From positions 62,001 through 126,000 of the forward strand of contig JANYJZ010000033.1 of the NCBI GenBank assembly GCA_025358305.1: a DNA stretch of 64,000 bases, written 5' to 3'. Below the pieces are notes generated by a model. The model searched no databases, was not told the DNA's origin, and saw nothing but the letters and a program-made list of their open reading frames with translations. Positions 44,278-53,694 of the stretch are shown piece by piece. Position 1 is the first letter of the stretch, and each line of letters opens with the position of its first letter. Origin of the DNA: Ignavibacteriota bacterium (GTDB taxonomy: Bacteria; Bacteroidota; Ignavibacteria; UBA10030; SZUA-254). Position numbers and translations under genes: made by a program.

Positions 44278-44365
44278 CGGAGGGGGAGAGATTCGAACTC
44301 TCGGTACCCTTAAAGAGTACAACGGTTTTCGAGACCGTCCCGTTCAACCACTTTGGTACCCCTCC
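44278..44365 (-). tRNA. tRNA-Ser(CGA)
   Basis: 88 nt with a 7-bp acceptor stem (GGAGGGG/CCCCTCC), anticodon arm ACGGT-CTCGAAA-ACCGT giving anticodon CGA, a long variable arm (CTCTTTAAGGG region) typical of tRNA-Ser, T-arm GAGAG-TTCGAAT-CTCTC and discriminator G. The 3' CCA is not encoded. It decodes UCG. Confidence 0.96.
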
Positions 44366-44390
44366 GAGTGCAGAGCCTTTGGTGCGCTAA

Positions 44391-44419
44391 AAGATACGGA
44401 AAGATGGGGAAAAAATCAA
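44391..44419 (-). promoter_or_regulatory. tRNA-Ser promoter
   Basis: TTGATT (44414-44419), 17 nt, TATCTT (44391-44396). Predicted start about 19 nt before the mature 5' end. Confidence 0.7.
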
Positions 44420-44475
44420 TCCTTGCGGCGGAGACGACCAGTGGTATGACGGGAGCAGCGCGCCGGCACAAACGT

Positions 44476-46704
44476 TCAGGAATAGATGACGAGCTCCTGA
44501 CCGATGTGGATCTTCGACCCGCGGATCTTGTTCCAAGACTGAAGCTTCGCGATCGAGACGCCGAACGAGGAGGCGATGCTGTGGAGAGTATCGCCTTTCT
44601 TCACTTTATAGGAGATCGCGCTTTTCTTCGGATCGGCCTTCGCCGTCTCCTTTTCAAGCTTCAACGGCAACAAGGATGCCTGGGCGACCGCCGTTTTGCG
44701 GCTCACCGAGGACTGGTCCTCGATGAGGATATCGAGCTTCTGCCCCCTCGAGATCGCGTTCGATCGCATCCCGTTCCAGCGGCGAACGTCATCCACGGAT
44801 ACGCTATAGCGCGACGAGATCGATCCGAGATTGTCACCCTTGCGGACCTCATACCTCGTCCAGTAGGTTCCCGCCTTCGTTGCGCGGCGCCCGGGGGCCG
44901 CGTCGTCGTTCCGGGATTTCAGCGAGGCGGCACGCTCTTCGTCCGACATGTTGTCGATGCGCGCATACTCCTTCGCGAGATCCTTCGACACGTAGATGTT
45001 GAGCGATGTCCCCACCCGGATCGACGTACCGAACGGGATCTCGTTCCACAATCTCAAGTCGCTCACGCGCGCGTTGAACAGATCCGCGATCTCGCCGAGC
45101 GTGTCCCCCTTCTTGATCCGGTAGGCCACTTTGGTCTTGCCGCGGGTCGACTGCGCGATGGTCTTCGCGTGTTTCTTCGAATGTGCGGAACTCTTCGGCG
45201 CCGGCTCGTCGGCGAAGCTGGAGGCGTACGCCTGCGACGAGGCGGCGACCGGGATCCTCAGAACGCGCCCGACGGCGATCCGCTGCCCGAGAGAGAGCAT
45301 GTTGGATTCGGCGAGAAGCGATTTCGGAATGCCGTACTTCTTCGCGATCGTCCCGAGCGTTTCGCGCTTCTTGACGGTATGGGCGATCCAGTCCTGCTTC
45401 TGATCCACCGGCAGCGCCGCGTAGGCGGCGTTGAAGACGGTCGACTTGCCTTTCGGAATGCGGAACACGAGTCCCTTCGTCCCCGGGGGCGTGCACCACT
45501 GGACGAGCGCGGGATTGAGTTCCCTGAGCGATTCGATGTCCGTCCCCGCGCACTTCGCGAGGACCGACAGGTCGACGCAATCGTTGACAATCACCGTGTC
45601 GAACACCAGCGGGTCGCTCGGCACGATGTCGAACCCGTAGTTTTGCGGGTTCATGCCCATGACCGCGGCGGCGATGTACTGCGGAACGTAGTTCCTCGTC
45701 TCGCGGGGGAGGTTCGGACGCATCTTCCAGAAGTCCCTCGAGCCGCTCCTGCGGATGGCGCGGTAGACCCTTCCTCCGCCGGAATTGTACGCGGCCAAGG
45801 CGAGGTACCAGTCGCCGAACTCCTGGTGGAGATCGCTCAAATGGCGCGCAGCCGCGCGCGTGGCCTTTTCGAAGTCGCGCCGATCGTCATACCAGAAATT
45901 GCCCGTCAGGCCGTAGAGCGAACCGGTCCCCTTGATGAACTGCCAGAGGCCGACAGCCTTCGCCCACGAATGCGCTGCCGGATTGAGGCCGCTCTCGATC
46001 ATGGAAAGATAGATCAGTTCCTCGGGAGCTCCTTCTTGGCGGAAGATCTCGCGCATTCTCGGGAAATACTTCCCCGAGAGGTAAAGCCAGCGATCGAAAT
46101 GGGGCTTCCCCTTCCCCTGGAAGAAGGAGATGTTCTGCTCGACGTGCCCGTTGATCACGAGCGGGATCGACGTCGTCGTGATGATCGAGCGAGGCTGGTC
46201 CTGGCCCACCGAATCGGCCATCTCGGTCATGTCGGTGAGTTTCTGCCGCAGGGCAAAAATGGAGGTCTGCGGCCCGAGGTCATCGATGCTCGCGATATAC
46301 TTCTCGTAGTCCTCGATGACGCTGTGGCTCAGATCATTGAAATCCTTGTTGTTCTCGATGCTCGGGTAATAGCTCAGTTCGTTGAGTATCCCGATCGCAT
46401 ACTCGAATTCAGAGGCGGAACGGCTTGAATCGCCTGATTCTTCGGCTTCCAGGGCGGAAAGGTAGTGCTGGCGCGCGCGTTCGAGGAGCTGCCCGGTGAC
46501 CTCGTCGTACGTGGAATCGACGATGAGCGCCCCGGTGTCGGCCATGGCGGTGGCCATCTCAGCTTTTGAGAGGGTATCGGGAGACAGGAGGGTAGATGCC
46601 TGGACGCGCGGCTTGTCGGCATGAGCGACCGAATGCCGGACGCCATCCGAGGAGCACCCCCATAAACAGGCAAGAAACAACAAAATCCCGTAGAAACGAT
46701 TCAA
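44476..46704 (-). CDS. mltD: MltD-like lytic transglycosylase lipoprotein with four LysM domains
   Basis: 742 residues starting at TTG 46704, supported by AGGG about 7 nt upstream, by the lipoprotein signal (FLACLWGC, lipidated Cys17) and by the next Met lying at residue 50. Transglycosylase domain about 195-345 with catalytic Glu237 ([11 protein letters not shown]) and [23 protein letters not shown] follows. Four LysM repeats at roughly 430-478, 520-570, 610-660 and 698-742 (e.g. [19 protein letters not shown]) bind peptidoglycan. It cleaves murein glycan strands at the outer membrane during growth or remodelling. A consensus promoter lies at 46750-46778. Confidence 0.94.
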   Translation of the reverse strand: MNRFYGILLFLACLWGCSSDGVRHSVAHADKPRVQASTLLSPDTLSKAEMATAMADTGALIVDSTYDEVTGQLLERARQHYLSALEAEESGDSSRSASEFEYAIGILNELSYYPSIENNKDFNDLSHSVIEDYEKYIASIDDLGPQTSIFALRQKLTDMTEMADSVGQDQPRSIITTTSIPLVINGHVEQNISFFQGKGKPHFDRWLYLSGKYFPRMREIFRQEGAPEELIYLSMIESGLNPAAHSWAKAVGLWQFIKGTGSLYGLTGNFWYDDRRDFEKATRAAARHLSDLHQEFGDWYLALAAYNSGGGRVYRAIRRSGSRDFWKMRPNLPRETRNYVPQYIAAAVMGMNPQNYGFDIVPSDPLVFDTVIVNDCVDLSVLAKCAGTDIESLRELNPALVQWCTPPGTKGLVFRIPKGKSTVFNAAYAALPVDQKQDWIAHTVKKRETLGTIAKKYGIPKSLLAESNMLSLGQRIAVGRVLRIPVAASSQAYASSFADEPAPKSSAHSKKHAKTIAQSTRGKTKVAYRIKKGDTLGEIADLFNARVSDLRLWNEIPFGTSIRVGTSLNIYVSKDLAKEYARIDNMSDEERAASLKSRNDDAAPGRRATKAGTYWTRYEVRKGDNLGSISSRYSVSVDDVRRWNGMRSNAISRGQKLDILIEDQSSVSRKTAVAQASLLPLKLEKETAKADPKKSAISYKVKKGDTLHSIASSFGVSIAKLQSWNKIRGSKIHIGQELVIYS

Positions 46705-46749
46705 ATAGCTACCCTATCTCTTTGGTGGCTGATGTACCAATTATTAAAA

Positions 46750-46778
46750 ATATAGAGAAATAGGGCTAAAGTGTCAAG
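46750..46778 (-). promoter_or_regulatory. promoter of mltD
   Basis: Perfect TTGACA (46773-46778), 17 nt, TATATT (46750-46755), minus strand. Leader about 39 nt. Confidence 0.78.
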
Positions 46779-46810
46779 GAGTATTTATGAAAAAGTGATA
46801 TGCAGCAACA

Positions 46811-48376
46811 TTATAGGGGAATATTTCCATGCTTCTTCTTAGGATTGCTGTCTACCTTGTTATAAAGCAGTGATAAAGCTCGAATTAGCTTCGGACGCGT
46901 CATGCTCGGCTCGATGACGTCATCGATGTACCCCCTGCCGGCCGCAATGAACGGGTTGGCAAACTTCTCCCGGTAATCCTCGACCTTGTCGGCGAGCGCT
47001 TTCTCCTTATCCGCCTCCTTTTCGATCTCTTTCCGAAAAATGATCTCCACCGCCCCCTTCGGTCCCATGACGGCGATCTCGGCCGTGGGCCATGCGAAGT
47101 TAAAATCGCCTCGAATATGCTTCGAATTCATGACATCGTACGCACCCCCGTACGCTTTTCGCGTGATCAGCGTGATCTTGGGGACGGTCGCCTCGCAGAA
47201 CGCATAGAGGAGCTTGGCCCCGTGCTTGATGATCCCGCGCCATTCCTGGTCCGTTCCCGGGAGGAAGCCCGGCACGTCCTCGAGGACGATCAGGGGAATG
47301 TTGAACGCGTCGCAGAACCGGATGAACCTGGCCCCTTTGACCGAGGAATCGATGTCGAGCACGCCCGCCAAGACCGCCGGCTGGTTGGCGACGATGCCGA
47401 TGGACTTGCCGTCGAGGCGCGCGAAACCGACGATGATGTTCCGCGCGTAGAGATCGTGCACCTCAAAGAAGTCTCCCGCGTCCACGATTGCATGGATGAC
47501 GTCCTTCATGTCGTACGGCTTGTTCGGGTTCTCCGGGACGATAGTGTTGAGCTTCGCCTCGGTCCGGTTCGGATCGTCCTTTCCGGCGAGCACCGGCGGA
47601 TCGTCCACGTTGTTCGACGGAAGAAAGCTGAAGAGCTTCCGGACGGCATTGAGGCATTCGACCTCGTTCTCGCAGGCGAGGTGCGCCACGCCCGACTTTG
47701 TCGCATGGGTGACCGCGCCGCCGAGGTCCTCGAAGGAGACGTCCTCGTGCGTCACCGTCTTCACGACGTTCGGCCCCGTGACGAACATGTAGCTCGTATG
47801 CTTCACCATGAACGTGAAGTCGGTGATCGCGGGGGAATAGACCGCGCCGCCGGCGCACGGTCCCATGACCGCGGAGATCTGCGGGATAACGCCGGATGCG
47901 AGCGTGTTCCGGAGAAAGATGTCGGCGTACCCGCCGAGGCTCACGACCCCCTCCTGGATCCGGGCCCCGCCCGAGTCATTCAGTCCGATGACCGGAGCGC
48001 CCACTTTCATCGCCATATCCATGATCTTGCAGATCTTCTCCGCGTGCGCCTCCGAGAGCGATCCGCCGAATACCGTGAAGTCCTGACTGAAAACGAAGAC
48101 CGTCCTGCCGTCGATCGTTCCCGTCCCGGTGACGACGCCGTCGCCGAGGTAGCGCTGCTTCTCCAGCCCGAAATCCGTCGAGCGGTGGATGACGAACGCG
48201 TCGATCTCCTCGAAGCTGTCCGGGTCGAGCAGGACATCGAGGCGTTCGCGCGCCGTCAACTTCCCCTTCTTATGCTGGTCATCGATGCGCTGCTGCCCGC
48301 CGCCGAGGAGGGATTGCGCCTTCAGGTCCCGGAGATGCCGGAGTCTTTCAGAGTCGTCTGCTGTCGACATGGTCAT
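46811..48376 (-). CDS. acyl-CoA carboxylase carboxyltransferase (beta) subunit
   Basis: 521 residues (ATG 48376; second ATG at 48370). Two crotonase-fold halves: [13 protein letters not shown] and [16 protein letters not shown] bind acyl-Co[21 protein letters not shown] and [15 protein letters not shown] bind carboxybiotin. It matches propionyl/methylmalonyl-CoA carboxyltransferases (PccB/MmdA). The substrate may be propionyl-CoA or acetyl-CoA. No biotin carboxylase or biotin carrier gene is adjacent, so those subunits must be elsewhere. Confidence 0.93.
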   Translation of the reverse strand: MTMSTADDSERLRHLRDLKAQSLLGGGQQRIDDQHKKGKLTARERLDVLLDPDSFEEIDAFVIHRSTDFGLEKQRYLGDGVVTGTGTIDGRTVFVFSQDFTVFGGSLSEAHAEKICKIMDMAMKVGAPVIGLNDSGGARIQEGVVSLGGYADIFLRNTLASGVIPQISAVMGPCAGGAVYSPAITDFTFMVKHTSYMFVTGPNVVKTVTHEDVSFEDLGGAVTHATKSGVAHLACENEVECLNAVRKLFSFLPSNNVDDPPVLAGKDDPNRTEAKLNTIVPENPNKPYDMKDVIHAIVDAGDFFEVHDLYARNIIVGFARLDGKSIGIVANQPAVLAGVLDIDSSVKGARFIRFCDAFNIPLIVLEDVPGFLPGTDQEWRGIIKHGAKLLYAFCEATVPKITLITRKAYGGAYDVMNSKHIRGDFNFAWPTAEIAVMGPKGAVEIIFRKEIEKEADKEKALADKVEDYREKFANPFIAAGRGYIDDVIEPSMTRPKLIRALSLLYNKVDSNPKKKHGNIPL

Positions 48377-48407
48377 AACCGATCAATTGTGTGAATGTAT
48401 GCGACGT

Positions 48408-48436
48408 AAGATAGCCACTGGTCTGGCGCTTGTCAA
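48408..48436 (-). promoter_or_regulatory. promoter of the carboxyltransferase gene
   Basis: Perfect TTGACA (48431-48436), 17 nt, TATCTT (48408-48413), minus strand. Leader about 25-30 nt. Confidence 0.78.
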
Positions 48437-48453
48437 GGGGCGCCCGCGCGGAT

Positions 48454-50166
48454 CTACTTCCGGTCCCGTTCGCGTGCGACCGTCGGGACGAACGGCACGG
48501 GAGATTCCACCGCCGCGACGCCCACGATGACGCGGGCACGGTTGAGTGCGTCGTCGATATTGCCGAAGATATTCTCCGCTCCAATGATATCGACGAGCCC
48601 CGACTGGTCAAGGGCCATGAGCGGCTGAGTGTGAATGTCCGATATGAGGAACGCGATCGCGTGCTTTGCGCAGTCTGCCCTTACCTTCTTCAAGGTATTG
48701 AGACCGGTGGAGTCGATCGCCGGAACGTTGCGCATGCGGATGATCCGAACGCGGGGGCGCTTTTCGATGATGTTCATCGCCTCCTCGAACTTATAGGCCG
48801 CACCGAAGAAGAACGGTCCGTTCACCTCGTACACCTCGACCCCAACCGGCACTGCCCTTTTTTCAATGCCGTTCGGGTCGTCGCTATCGTCCTCGTCCCG
48901 GAACTCGTTCGTCACGACGTCGACGTTCGTCACCATCGCCATCCTGCGCATGAAGAGGAAGACGGAGAGGAGCATCCCCACCTCGATGGCGACGGTGAGG
49001 TCGATGATCACCGTCAGGCCGAACGTGATGAGGAGGACGATGACGTCGCTCCGGGGGCTCCGGAGGAGCGCCTTGAACGAACGCCATTCGCTCATATGGT
49101 ACGCCACCACGACGAGGATCGCCGCGAGGCACGAGAGCGGAATGAGCGTTGCCCACTTGCCGAGAAAGAGCATGATGACGAGAAGGACGAGCGCGTGGAT
49201 GATGCCCGCGACGGGCGTGCGGCCGCCGTTTCGGATGTTCGTCGCGGTTCGTGCGATGGCTCCCGTCGCCGGCAACCCGCCAAAGAGCGGCGAAGCGATG
49301 TTTGCGACGCCGACGGCGATGAGTTCCATGTTGGAACGGTGCTTGCCTCCGATCATGCCGTCGGCGACGACGGCGGAGAGGAGCGATTCGATGCCCGCCA
49401 GGAGGGCGATCGTGATGGCCGGCTGCGTCAGCTGCCGCAAGGTGGCGATCGAGACGGGGGTGAGATGCGGCGCGGGCAGCATTGACGGGATCTCCCCAAA
49501 CCGGCTCCCGATCGTCTCGACCGGAAGGTGGAAGAGCTGCACGGCCGCCGTCGACAGGAGGAGCGCCACGAGGGATCCCGGGATCTTATGGAAGAACCTC
49601 TGCCACACAATGATGAGCGCGATCGATCCGGCGGCGATCGCAAGGGCATAGACGTTCACCGACGATGAATGTTCGGCGAAGCTCCCCCACTTTTCGACGA
49701 AATCGGCCGGAACGGCCCCCATCTGGAGCCCAAAGAAGTCCTTCACCTGCGACGAGAAGATGATGAGCGCGATGCCGCTCGTGAAGCCGACGATGACCGG
49801 ATAGGGGATGAACTTGATCGCGGAGCCGAACCGGGCGAGCCCCATGACGATGAGCATCACCCCCGCCATCATGGTCGCGATGAGGAGACCGTTCTCGCCG
49901 AAATTCTGGATGACGCCGTAGACGATGACGACGAACGCGCCGGTCGGCCCCCCGATCTGGACCTTGCTCCCGCCGAGCGCGGAGATGATGAAGCCGGCGA
50001 TAATGGCCGTGAAGAGCCCTTTTTCAGGGGAGACGCCGGACGCGATGGCAAACGCGATGGCAAGAGGGAGCGCGACGATCCCCACGATGAGCCCGGCGGA
50101 CATATCGCCGAAGAACTGCTCCTTCGTGTAGTGTTCGAGCGTCGTGAAAAGCTTTGGTTTCAGCAC
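48454..50166 (-). CDS. SulP-family anion transporter with STAS domain
   Basis: 570 residues from a GTG at 50166 (GAGGGAT 5 nt upstream). About 12-14 helices include [40 protein letters not shown] and [20 protein letters not shown], classic SLC26/SulP motifs. The C-terminal STAS domain (about 445-545) includes [17 protein letters not shown]. It probably carries sulfate, bicarbonate or another small anion. Substrate not readable. Confidence 0.92.
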   Translation of the reverse strand: MLKPKLFTTLEHYTKEQFFGDMSAGLIVGIVALPLAIAFAIASGVSPEKGLFTAIIAGFIISALGGSKVQIGGPTGAFVVIVYGVIQNFGENGLLIATMMAGVMLIVMGLARFGSAIKFIPYPVIVGFTSGIALIIFSSQVKDFFGLQMGAVPADFVEKWGSFAEHSSSVNVYALAIAAGSIALIIVWQRFFHKIPGSLVALLLSTAAVQLFHLPVETIGSRFGEIPSMLPAPHLTPVSIATLRQLTQPAITIALLAGIESLLSAVVADGMIGGKHRSNMELIAVGVANIASPLFGGLPATGAIARTATNIRNGGRTPVAGIIHALVLLVIMLFLGKWATLIPLSCLAAILVVVAYHMSEWRSFKALLRSPRSDVIVLLITFGLTVIIDLTVAIEVGMLLSVFLFMRRMAMVTNVDVVTNEFRDEDDSDDPNGIEKRAVPVGVEVYEVNGPFFFGAAYKFEEAMNIIEKRPRVRIIRMRNVPAIDSTGLNTLKKVRADCAKHAIAFLISDIHTQPLMALDQSGLVDIIGAENIFGNIDDALNRARVIVGVAAVESPVPFVPTVARERDRK

Positions 50167-50205
50167 AGATCCCTCATGCCGTCATGATCAGTGAAAAAGT
50201 AACCA

Positions 50206-50234
50206 AAGATACACTAAGACGGGGGAAAAGTCAA
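50206..50234 (-). promoter_or_regulatory. promoter of the SulP gene
   Basis: TTGACT (50229-50234), 17 nt, TATCTT then TGG (50206-50211), a full TAnnTTTG match. Minus strand. Confidence 0.75.
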
Positions 50235-50273
50235 AACGGGGGAAGTGAAACGGGTAAAGGAGGGACCGAGGCC

Positions 50274-50302
50274 TTGACAGAACGGTTCTTTCTCTGTATC
50301 AT
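50274..50302 (+). promoter_or_regulatory. orphan plus-strand promoter
   Basis: Perfect TTGACA (50274-50279), 17 nt, TATCAT (50297-50302). It faces no protein gene on its strand; an intrinsic terminator begins 35 nt after the -10 box. Confidence 0.65.
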
Positions 50303-50308
50303 TCATCG

Positions 50309-50373
50309 TAACATACTCGTCCACCGCTAATCCACAAACGGGCAGGTTCGTTTTGAACCTGCCCGTTGTTTTT
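50309..50373 (+). ncRNA. candidate small RNA (~65 nt)
   Basis: Defined by the consensus promoter at 50274-50302 and the terminator at 50337-50373, between two minus-strand genes. The predicted transcript has a ~28-nt unstructured 5' part followed by the 13-bp terminator hairpin. It contains no start codon with a ribosome site. It lies just past the 3' end of the DEAD-box helicase gene on the opposite strand and upstream of SulP, so it could also act antisense on the helicase 3' end if read-through occurs. Confidence 0.5.
50337..50373 (+). terminator. intrinsic terminator
   Basis: 13-bp perfect stem AACGGGCAGGTTC (50337-50349) with its complement (50355-50367), a 5-nt loop and GTTTTT on the plus strand. 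On the minus strand the stem is followed only by TTTG, so it fits plus-strand RNA best, though it may also help end the helicase transcript. Confidence 0.85.
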
Positions 50374-50394
50374 CCCGGCATTCCGTCGTACTTT

Positions 50395-51609
50395 TTACGA
50401 TTTGCGCCGCACAAGATTCTGCCACTTGCGCTTCCAGGGCCGCGTGCTCGTGCTCTCGCGGTCCTTCGACGGGCGATCCGAGCTTTCCCGCGCGATGACC
50501 GGCAGCGAGCTGCCGTCGACGGTCTTCAGCGTGATGCTTCCCTTGTGCGTGAAGAGGATCTGCTTGAAGAACTTCCGTTCCTCCTCCGTCGCGACGAGCG
50601 AGATCGCTTCGCCGCGCTTCCCGGCGCGGGCAGTGCGGCCGACGCGGTGCGTGTAGGATTCCGTGTCCTTCGGGATCTCGTAATTGTACACGTGCGTGAT
50701 ATTGTCGATGTGAAGGCCGCGCGCGGCGACGTCGGTCGCGACGAGCACGCTGAACTTCTTCAGACGGAAGTCCGCGGTGACGCGCTCGCGCTGCGGCTGC
50801 GACATGTCGCCGTTCAAGCAGCGCGCGTGGACGCCCTGGGCGGAGAGTTTCTTCGCGAGCTTCGCGGTGATGTGCTTTCTGTTGCAGAAGACGAGCGCGA
50901 GGTCGCGGTCGTGCTTCAGGAGCTCGATGAGAAGGGGCATCTTCTGATCCGGGTTCGTCTGATAGTACGTCTGACGGAGGAACTCCGGCTTCACCTCGGA
51001 GGCAAGCGCAACGTTCTTCGGGTTGCGCAAGTACTTTTGGCTGAGCTTGGAGATCTCGGCCGATACCGTCGCACTGCACAGGATGGTCTGCCGGGTCGCC
51101 GGCACGTGCTTCAGGATGCGTTCGATGTCCTTGATGAACCCCATGTCGAGCATCCGGTCCGCTTCGTCGAAGACGAGATACTGGATCTCGCCGAGGGAGA
51201 CCGCCCGGCGTTCCAACAGGTCGAGGAGGCGTCCCGGGGTGGCGATGATGATGTTCGTCATCTTCATCTTTTTGATCTGGTTGCTGATCGAGACCCCGCC
51301 GTAGACCGACGTGATGCCGAGGCTCTTTCCTTGCGAGAACTTGATGAACTCGGTCGAGATCTGCGTGCACAATTCCCGCGTGGGCACCAGGACGAGTGCC
51401 TTCAGGCCGTCCCTTCGCTGCATCTTTTCGATGATCGGGATCGCAAAGCTCAGCGTCTTCCCGGATCCGGTCTCCGACTGTGCGAGTACGTCCCGGCCGG
51501 CCATGATCGCCGGGATAAGTTCCAGCTGGATGGGCGTGGGGGTGGTGATGCCGTTCTTTTCCAAGAGCGAGATCATCGGTTTGCTGAGTGCTAATGCTTC
51601 TGATTTCAT
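50395..51609 (-). CDS. DEAD-box RNA helicase
   Basis: 404 residues from ATG 51609 (AAGGAAG 5 nt upstream). Motifs: Q motif TPTPIQLELIP, Walker A AQSETGSGKT, PTRELCTQI, TPGRLLDLL, DEAD in VFDEADRMLDMGF, SAT, VATDVAARGLH, HRVGRTARAGKRG. A short basic C-terminus (RPWKRKWQNLVRRKS) suits RNA binding. RhlE/DeaD-like; probably ribosome assembly or RNA decay at low temperature. A long G/C-rich upstream region (51610-51712) shows only a weak -10 (TATAAA). Confidence 0.95.
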   Translation of the reverse strand: MKSEALALSKPMISLLEKNGITTPTPIQLELIPAIMAGRDVLAQSETGSGKTLSFAIPIIEKMQRRDGLKALVLVPTRELCTQISTEFIKFSQGKSLGITSVYGGVSISNQIKKMKMTNIIIATPGRLLDLLERRAVSLGEIQYLVFDEADRMLDMGFIKDIERILKHVPATRQTILCSATVSAEISKLSQKYLRNPKNVALASEVKPEFLRQTYYQTNPDQKMPLLIELLKHDRDLALVFCNRKHITAKLAKKLSAQGVHARCLNGDMSQPQRERVTADFRLKKFSVLVATDVAARGLHIDNITHVYNYEIPKDTESYTHRVGRTARAGKRGEAISLVATEEERKFFKQILFTHKGSITLKTVDGSSLPVIARESSDRPSKDRESTSTRPWKRKWQNLVRRKS

Positions 51610-51712
51610 GAAACTTCCTTTATAAGAAGAACTGTGAGTAGAAAACCCTTGGCGTACCGTCAGAGCTCGAGCGCGGAGCGCACGGGCAGCGTACAAAGAC
51701 GCGAAGAGACCA

Positions 51713-52819
51713 TTACAACAGGTCTTCGATAACGCCGCCGCCGACAAGGCGGTCGCCGTCATAGAGGACCACGGACTGGCCCGGGGTGATCGCGCGCTTT
51801 GGCTCGTCGAAGACGACGCGGAGCATCCCATCCTGTCCCACGGAAACCGTTGCGGGGGCAGCGGTATCCTTATAACGCACCTGCGCGTGAAGCGCGCACT
51901 CCCCTTCGATGCCGGCGAGGCTGACAAAGTTCGTCCTCCCTGCCACGAGGCCGCTCCGGAAGAGTTCGGCGTCCCTTCCGATGTGGACCGTATTCGCCTC
52001 AGGATCGATCCCCTTCACGTAGACCCGCTCCCCGTGCGACCCGATGCCGCTGCGCTGACCGATGGTATAGTGGGGGTAGCCCTGGTGCTTGCCGACCACC
52101 TTGCCGTCGAAGACGATGTCCCCGCCGGCGAGTTTCTCACTGAGCCCGGGATCGCGTTCCCGCAGGAACCTCCGGTAGTCATTGTCCGCCACGAAACAGA
52201 TCTCAAAACTCTCCTCCTTGAAGGCGGTCTTGAGGCCGTGACGCGCGGCGATCGAGCGTACCTCCGGCTTCGTCAGGTCCCCCAGCGGGAAGATCGTCTT
52301 TGCGAGCGCCTCCTGCGGGAGGGCCCAGAGCGCGTAGGTCTGATCCTTCCGCGCGTCGCGGGGACGCGCGACCGTGTAGCGACCGCTCGCCTCGTCGAAC
52401 GCGACCCGAGCGTAGTGCCCGGTCGCGATGTGGCTTGCGCCGAGCGAGGCGGCCTTCCGAAGAAGCGCCCCCCACTTGATCTCGCGGTTGCAGATGATGC
52501 ACGGGTTTGGGGTCCGGCCGCGCAGGTATTCGTCGACGAAATTGTCGATGACCTCGCGTCCGAACTCCTTTGTGAAATCGACGACGTAGTGCGGAATGCC
52601 GAGGGTGACGGCCACCTGCCGGGCGTCGTTGAACGCATCGAGGCCGCAGCAGCTCGTTTCGTTGCCGATGTTCCCACCGACTTCATCAAAGCTGTAGGTC
52701 TTCATGGTGACACCGATGACGGTGTACCCTTGTTCGAGAAGAAGTGCCGCAGCAACAGAGGAGTCGACACCGCCGCTCATACCGACGACGACTGTCGTAT
52801 TTTGCCGATTTTGCGCCAT
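51713..52819 (-). CDS. mnmA: tRNA-specific 2-thiouridylase MnmA
   Basis: 368 residues. PP-loop GMSGGVDSS near residue 13, catalytic cysteines in NPCIICN and SFEICFVAD, and the C-terminal barrel RAITPGQSVVLYDGD. It puts sulfur on U34 of Glu, Gln and Lys tRNAs. The ATG at 52819 is chosen because the predicted promoter (-10 at 52832-52837) leaves the more upstream ATG at 52831 untranscribed. This makes the mRNA nearly leaderless, and there is no Shine-Dalgarno. Confidence 0.96.
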   Translation of the reverse strand: MAQNRQNTTVVVGMSGGVDSSVAAALLLEQGYTVIGVTMKTYSFDEVGGNIGNETSCCGLDAFNDARQVAVTLGIPHYVVDFTKEFGREVIDNFVDEYLRGRTPNPCIICNREIKWGALLRKAASLGASHIATGHYARVAFDEASGRYTVARPRDARKDQTYALWALPQEALAKTIFPLGDLTKPEVRSIAARHGLKTAFKEESFEICFVADNDYRRFLRERDPGLSEKLAGGDIVFDGKVVGKHQGYPHYTIGQRSGIGSHGERVYVKGIDPEANTVHIGRDAELFRSGLVAGRTNFVSLAGIEGECALHAQVRYKDTAAPATVSVGQDGMLRVVFDEPKRAITPGQSVVLYDGDRLVGGGVIEDLL

Positions 52820-52831
52820 GAGGTGACACAT

Positions 52832-52860
52832 AACATACGAAAAATTGAGCCAAGAACCAA
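52832..52860 (-). promoter_or_regulatory. promoter of mnmA, near-leaderless
   Basis: TTGGTT (52855-52860), 17 nt, TATGTT (52832-52837), minus strand. Predicted start near 52825, about 6 nt before the ATG. Confidence 0.6.
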
Positions 52861-52917
52861 GGCATCTCCCCCGGGGGTTCCGGGCGGGCCTCCGGTCACC
52901 GTCCGGCGGCGTGCGTG

Positions 52918-53571
52918 TCAGTCGGGCTCATATTTCCATGGGGCCGCCGGGCGGATCCGCATGTTGCGGGTCCCTCGCGAGATGCCGTCCTTGCCCTTCG
53001 TCAGCGTCACGACCGGAGAGAAGCCGCCGAGCTTGGAGAGTGCAATCCTGTCCTTCGCCGTGATGCGCTTATCTCCCTGGAACCAAAACTCATGGATGAA
53101 GTGTTCCTTCATTCCGCCGCCGAAGACCTGCACGTGGATGTGCGCCGGTTCGCCGGGGGCGAGGATCTCCGGCGCAGGAACGATGGTATGGATCTCGTAG
53201 CGGCCGTCTCTCCCTGTGGCAAGCCACCCATAGAGCCTGGGATGGAACACATTCTCTTCGGGCCGGTGATAGTATCCTCCCGCGTCGGTCTGATACAGGA
53301 AGAGAGTGACGCCGGAGTCGGGTGTGACGCCGTCCTCCTGGTAGATCGTGCCCGACAGAATGACCGGCTCGCCGGGCTCGCCGCTTGAGGCGAGCCATGC
53401 CGTTGCCGTGATCGTATCGGGGAGCGAACAGGAGCCGCACAAAGCGTACCCCGTACCCGTCGATCTCGACTCGATGGTGATCTGCTTCGTGGTTTGAGCA
53501 TCCACGCTCGACGCAGCAGGACCGCATTGGAGCAGAAGGGCTAGGATGGTGAGCGTACTCTGGAATCTCAT
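52918..53571 (-). CDS. secreted intradiol ring-cleavage dioxygenase-like protein
   Basis: 217 residues with a signal peptide (TLTILALLLQCGPAAS). Intradiol dioxygenase core: LSGTIYQEDGVTPDSGVTLF, GGYYHRP (Tyr100/101), DGRYEIHTIVPA (Tyr125) and EPAHIHVQV (His144, His146). These match the Tyr-Tyr-His-His Fe(III) ligand set of catechol/protocatechuate dioxygenases. The length is that of a single catalytic domain. An exported member is unusual for aromatic catabolism; extracellular use on catecholic compounds is an inference. AGGAGG lies 9 nt before the ATG. A regulated promoter lies at 53647-53675. Confidence 0.82.
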   Translation of the reverse strand: MRFQSTLTILALLLQCGPAASSVDAQTTKQITIESRSTGTGYALCGSCSLPDTITATAWLASSGEPGEPVILSGTIYQEDGVTPDSGVTLFLYQTDAGGYYHRPEENVFHPRLYGWLATGRDGRYEIHTIVPAPEILAPGEPAHIHVQVFGGGMKEHFIHEFWFQGDKRITAKDRIALSKLGGFSPVVTLTKGKDGISRGTRNMRIRPAAPWKYEPD

Positions 53572-53646
53572 ATTGATGTGCCTCCTATTGACTGATCCGA
53601 TGGACTAAGCGTGGCCCCCATGGCCGCACGATCTCTCCACACGATA

Positions 53647-53675
53647 AATGTACCGAACGGCCGTTCAGTTGTCAA
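53647..53675 (-). promoter_or_regulatory. promoter of the intradiol dioxygenase gene
   Basis: Perfect TTGACA (53670-53675), 17 nt, TACATT (53647-53652), minus strand. The spacer is almost filled by a palindrome. Leader about 69 nt. Confidence 0.78.
53652..53669. promoter_or_regulatory. palindromic operator inside the promoter spacer (TetR-like)
   Basis: ACCGAACGGCCGTTCAGT: the inner 12 bp GAACGGCCGTTC are a perfect palindrome, and two further outer pairs match with one mismatch between. Size and sequence style resemble TetR-family operators. A bound protein would block both promoter boxes. Confidence 0.6.
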
Positions 53676-53694
53676 ATCGACCCTCAGACGGAGC

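Noticed and set aside
44278-44365. tRNA-Ser as an attachment site for a mobile element
   Set aside because: No integrase and no partial direct repeat of the tRNA end was found within the window.
44353-46428. Long open plus-strand frame (691 codons) opposite mltD
   Set aside because: High G+C keeps antisense frames open. The encoded protein is Arg/Asp/Pro-rich with no domain, while the minus strand holds a complete lipoprotein transglycosylase with LysM repeats.
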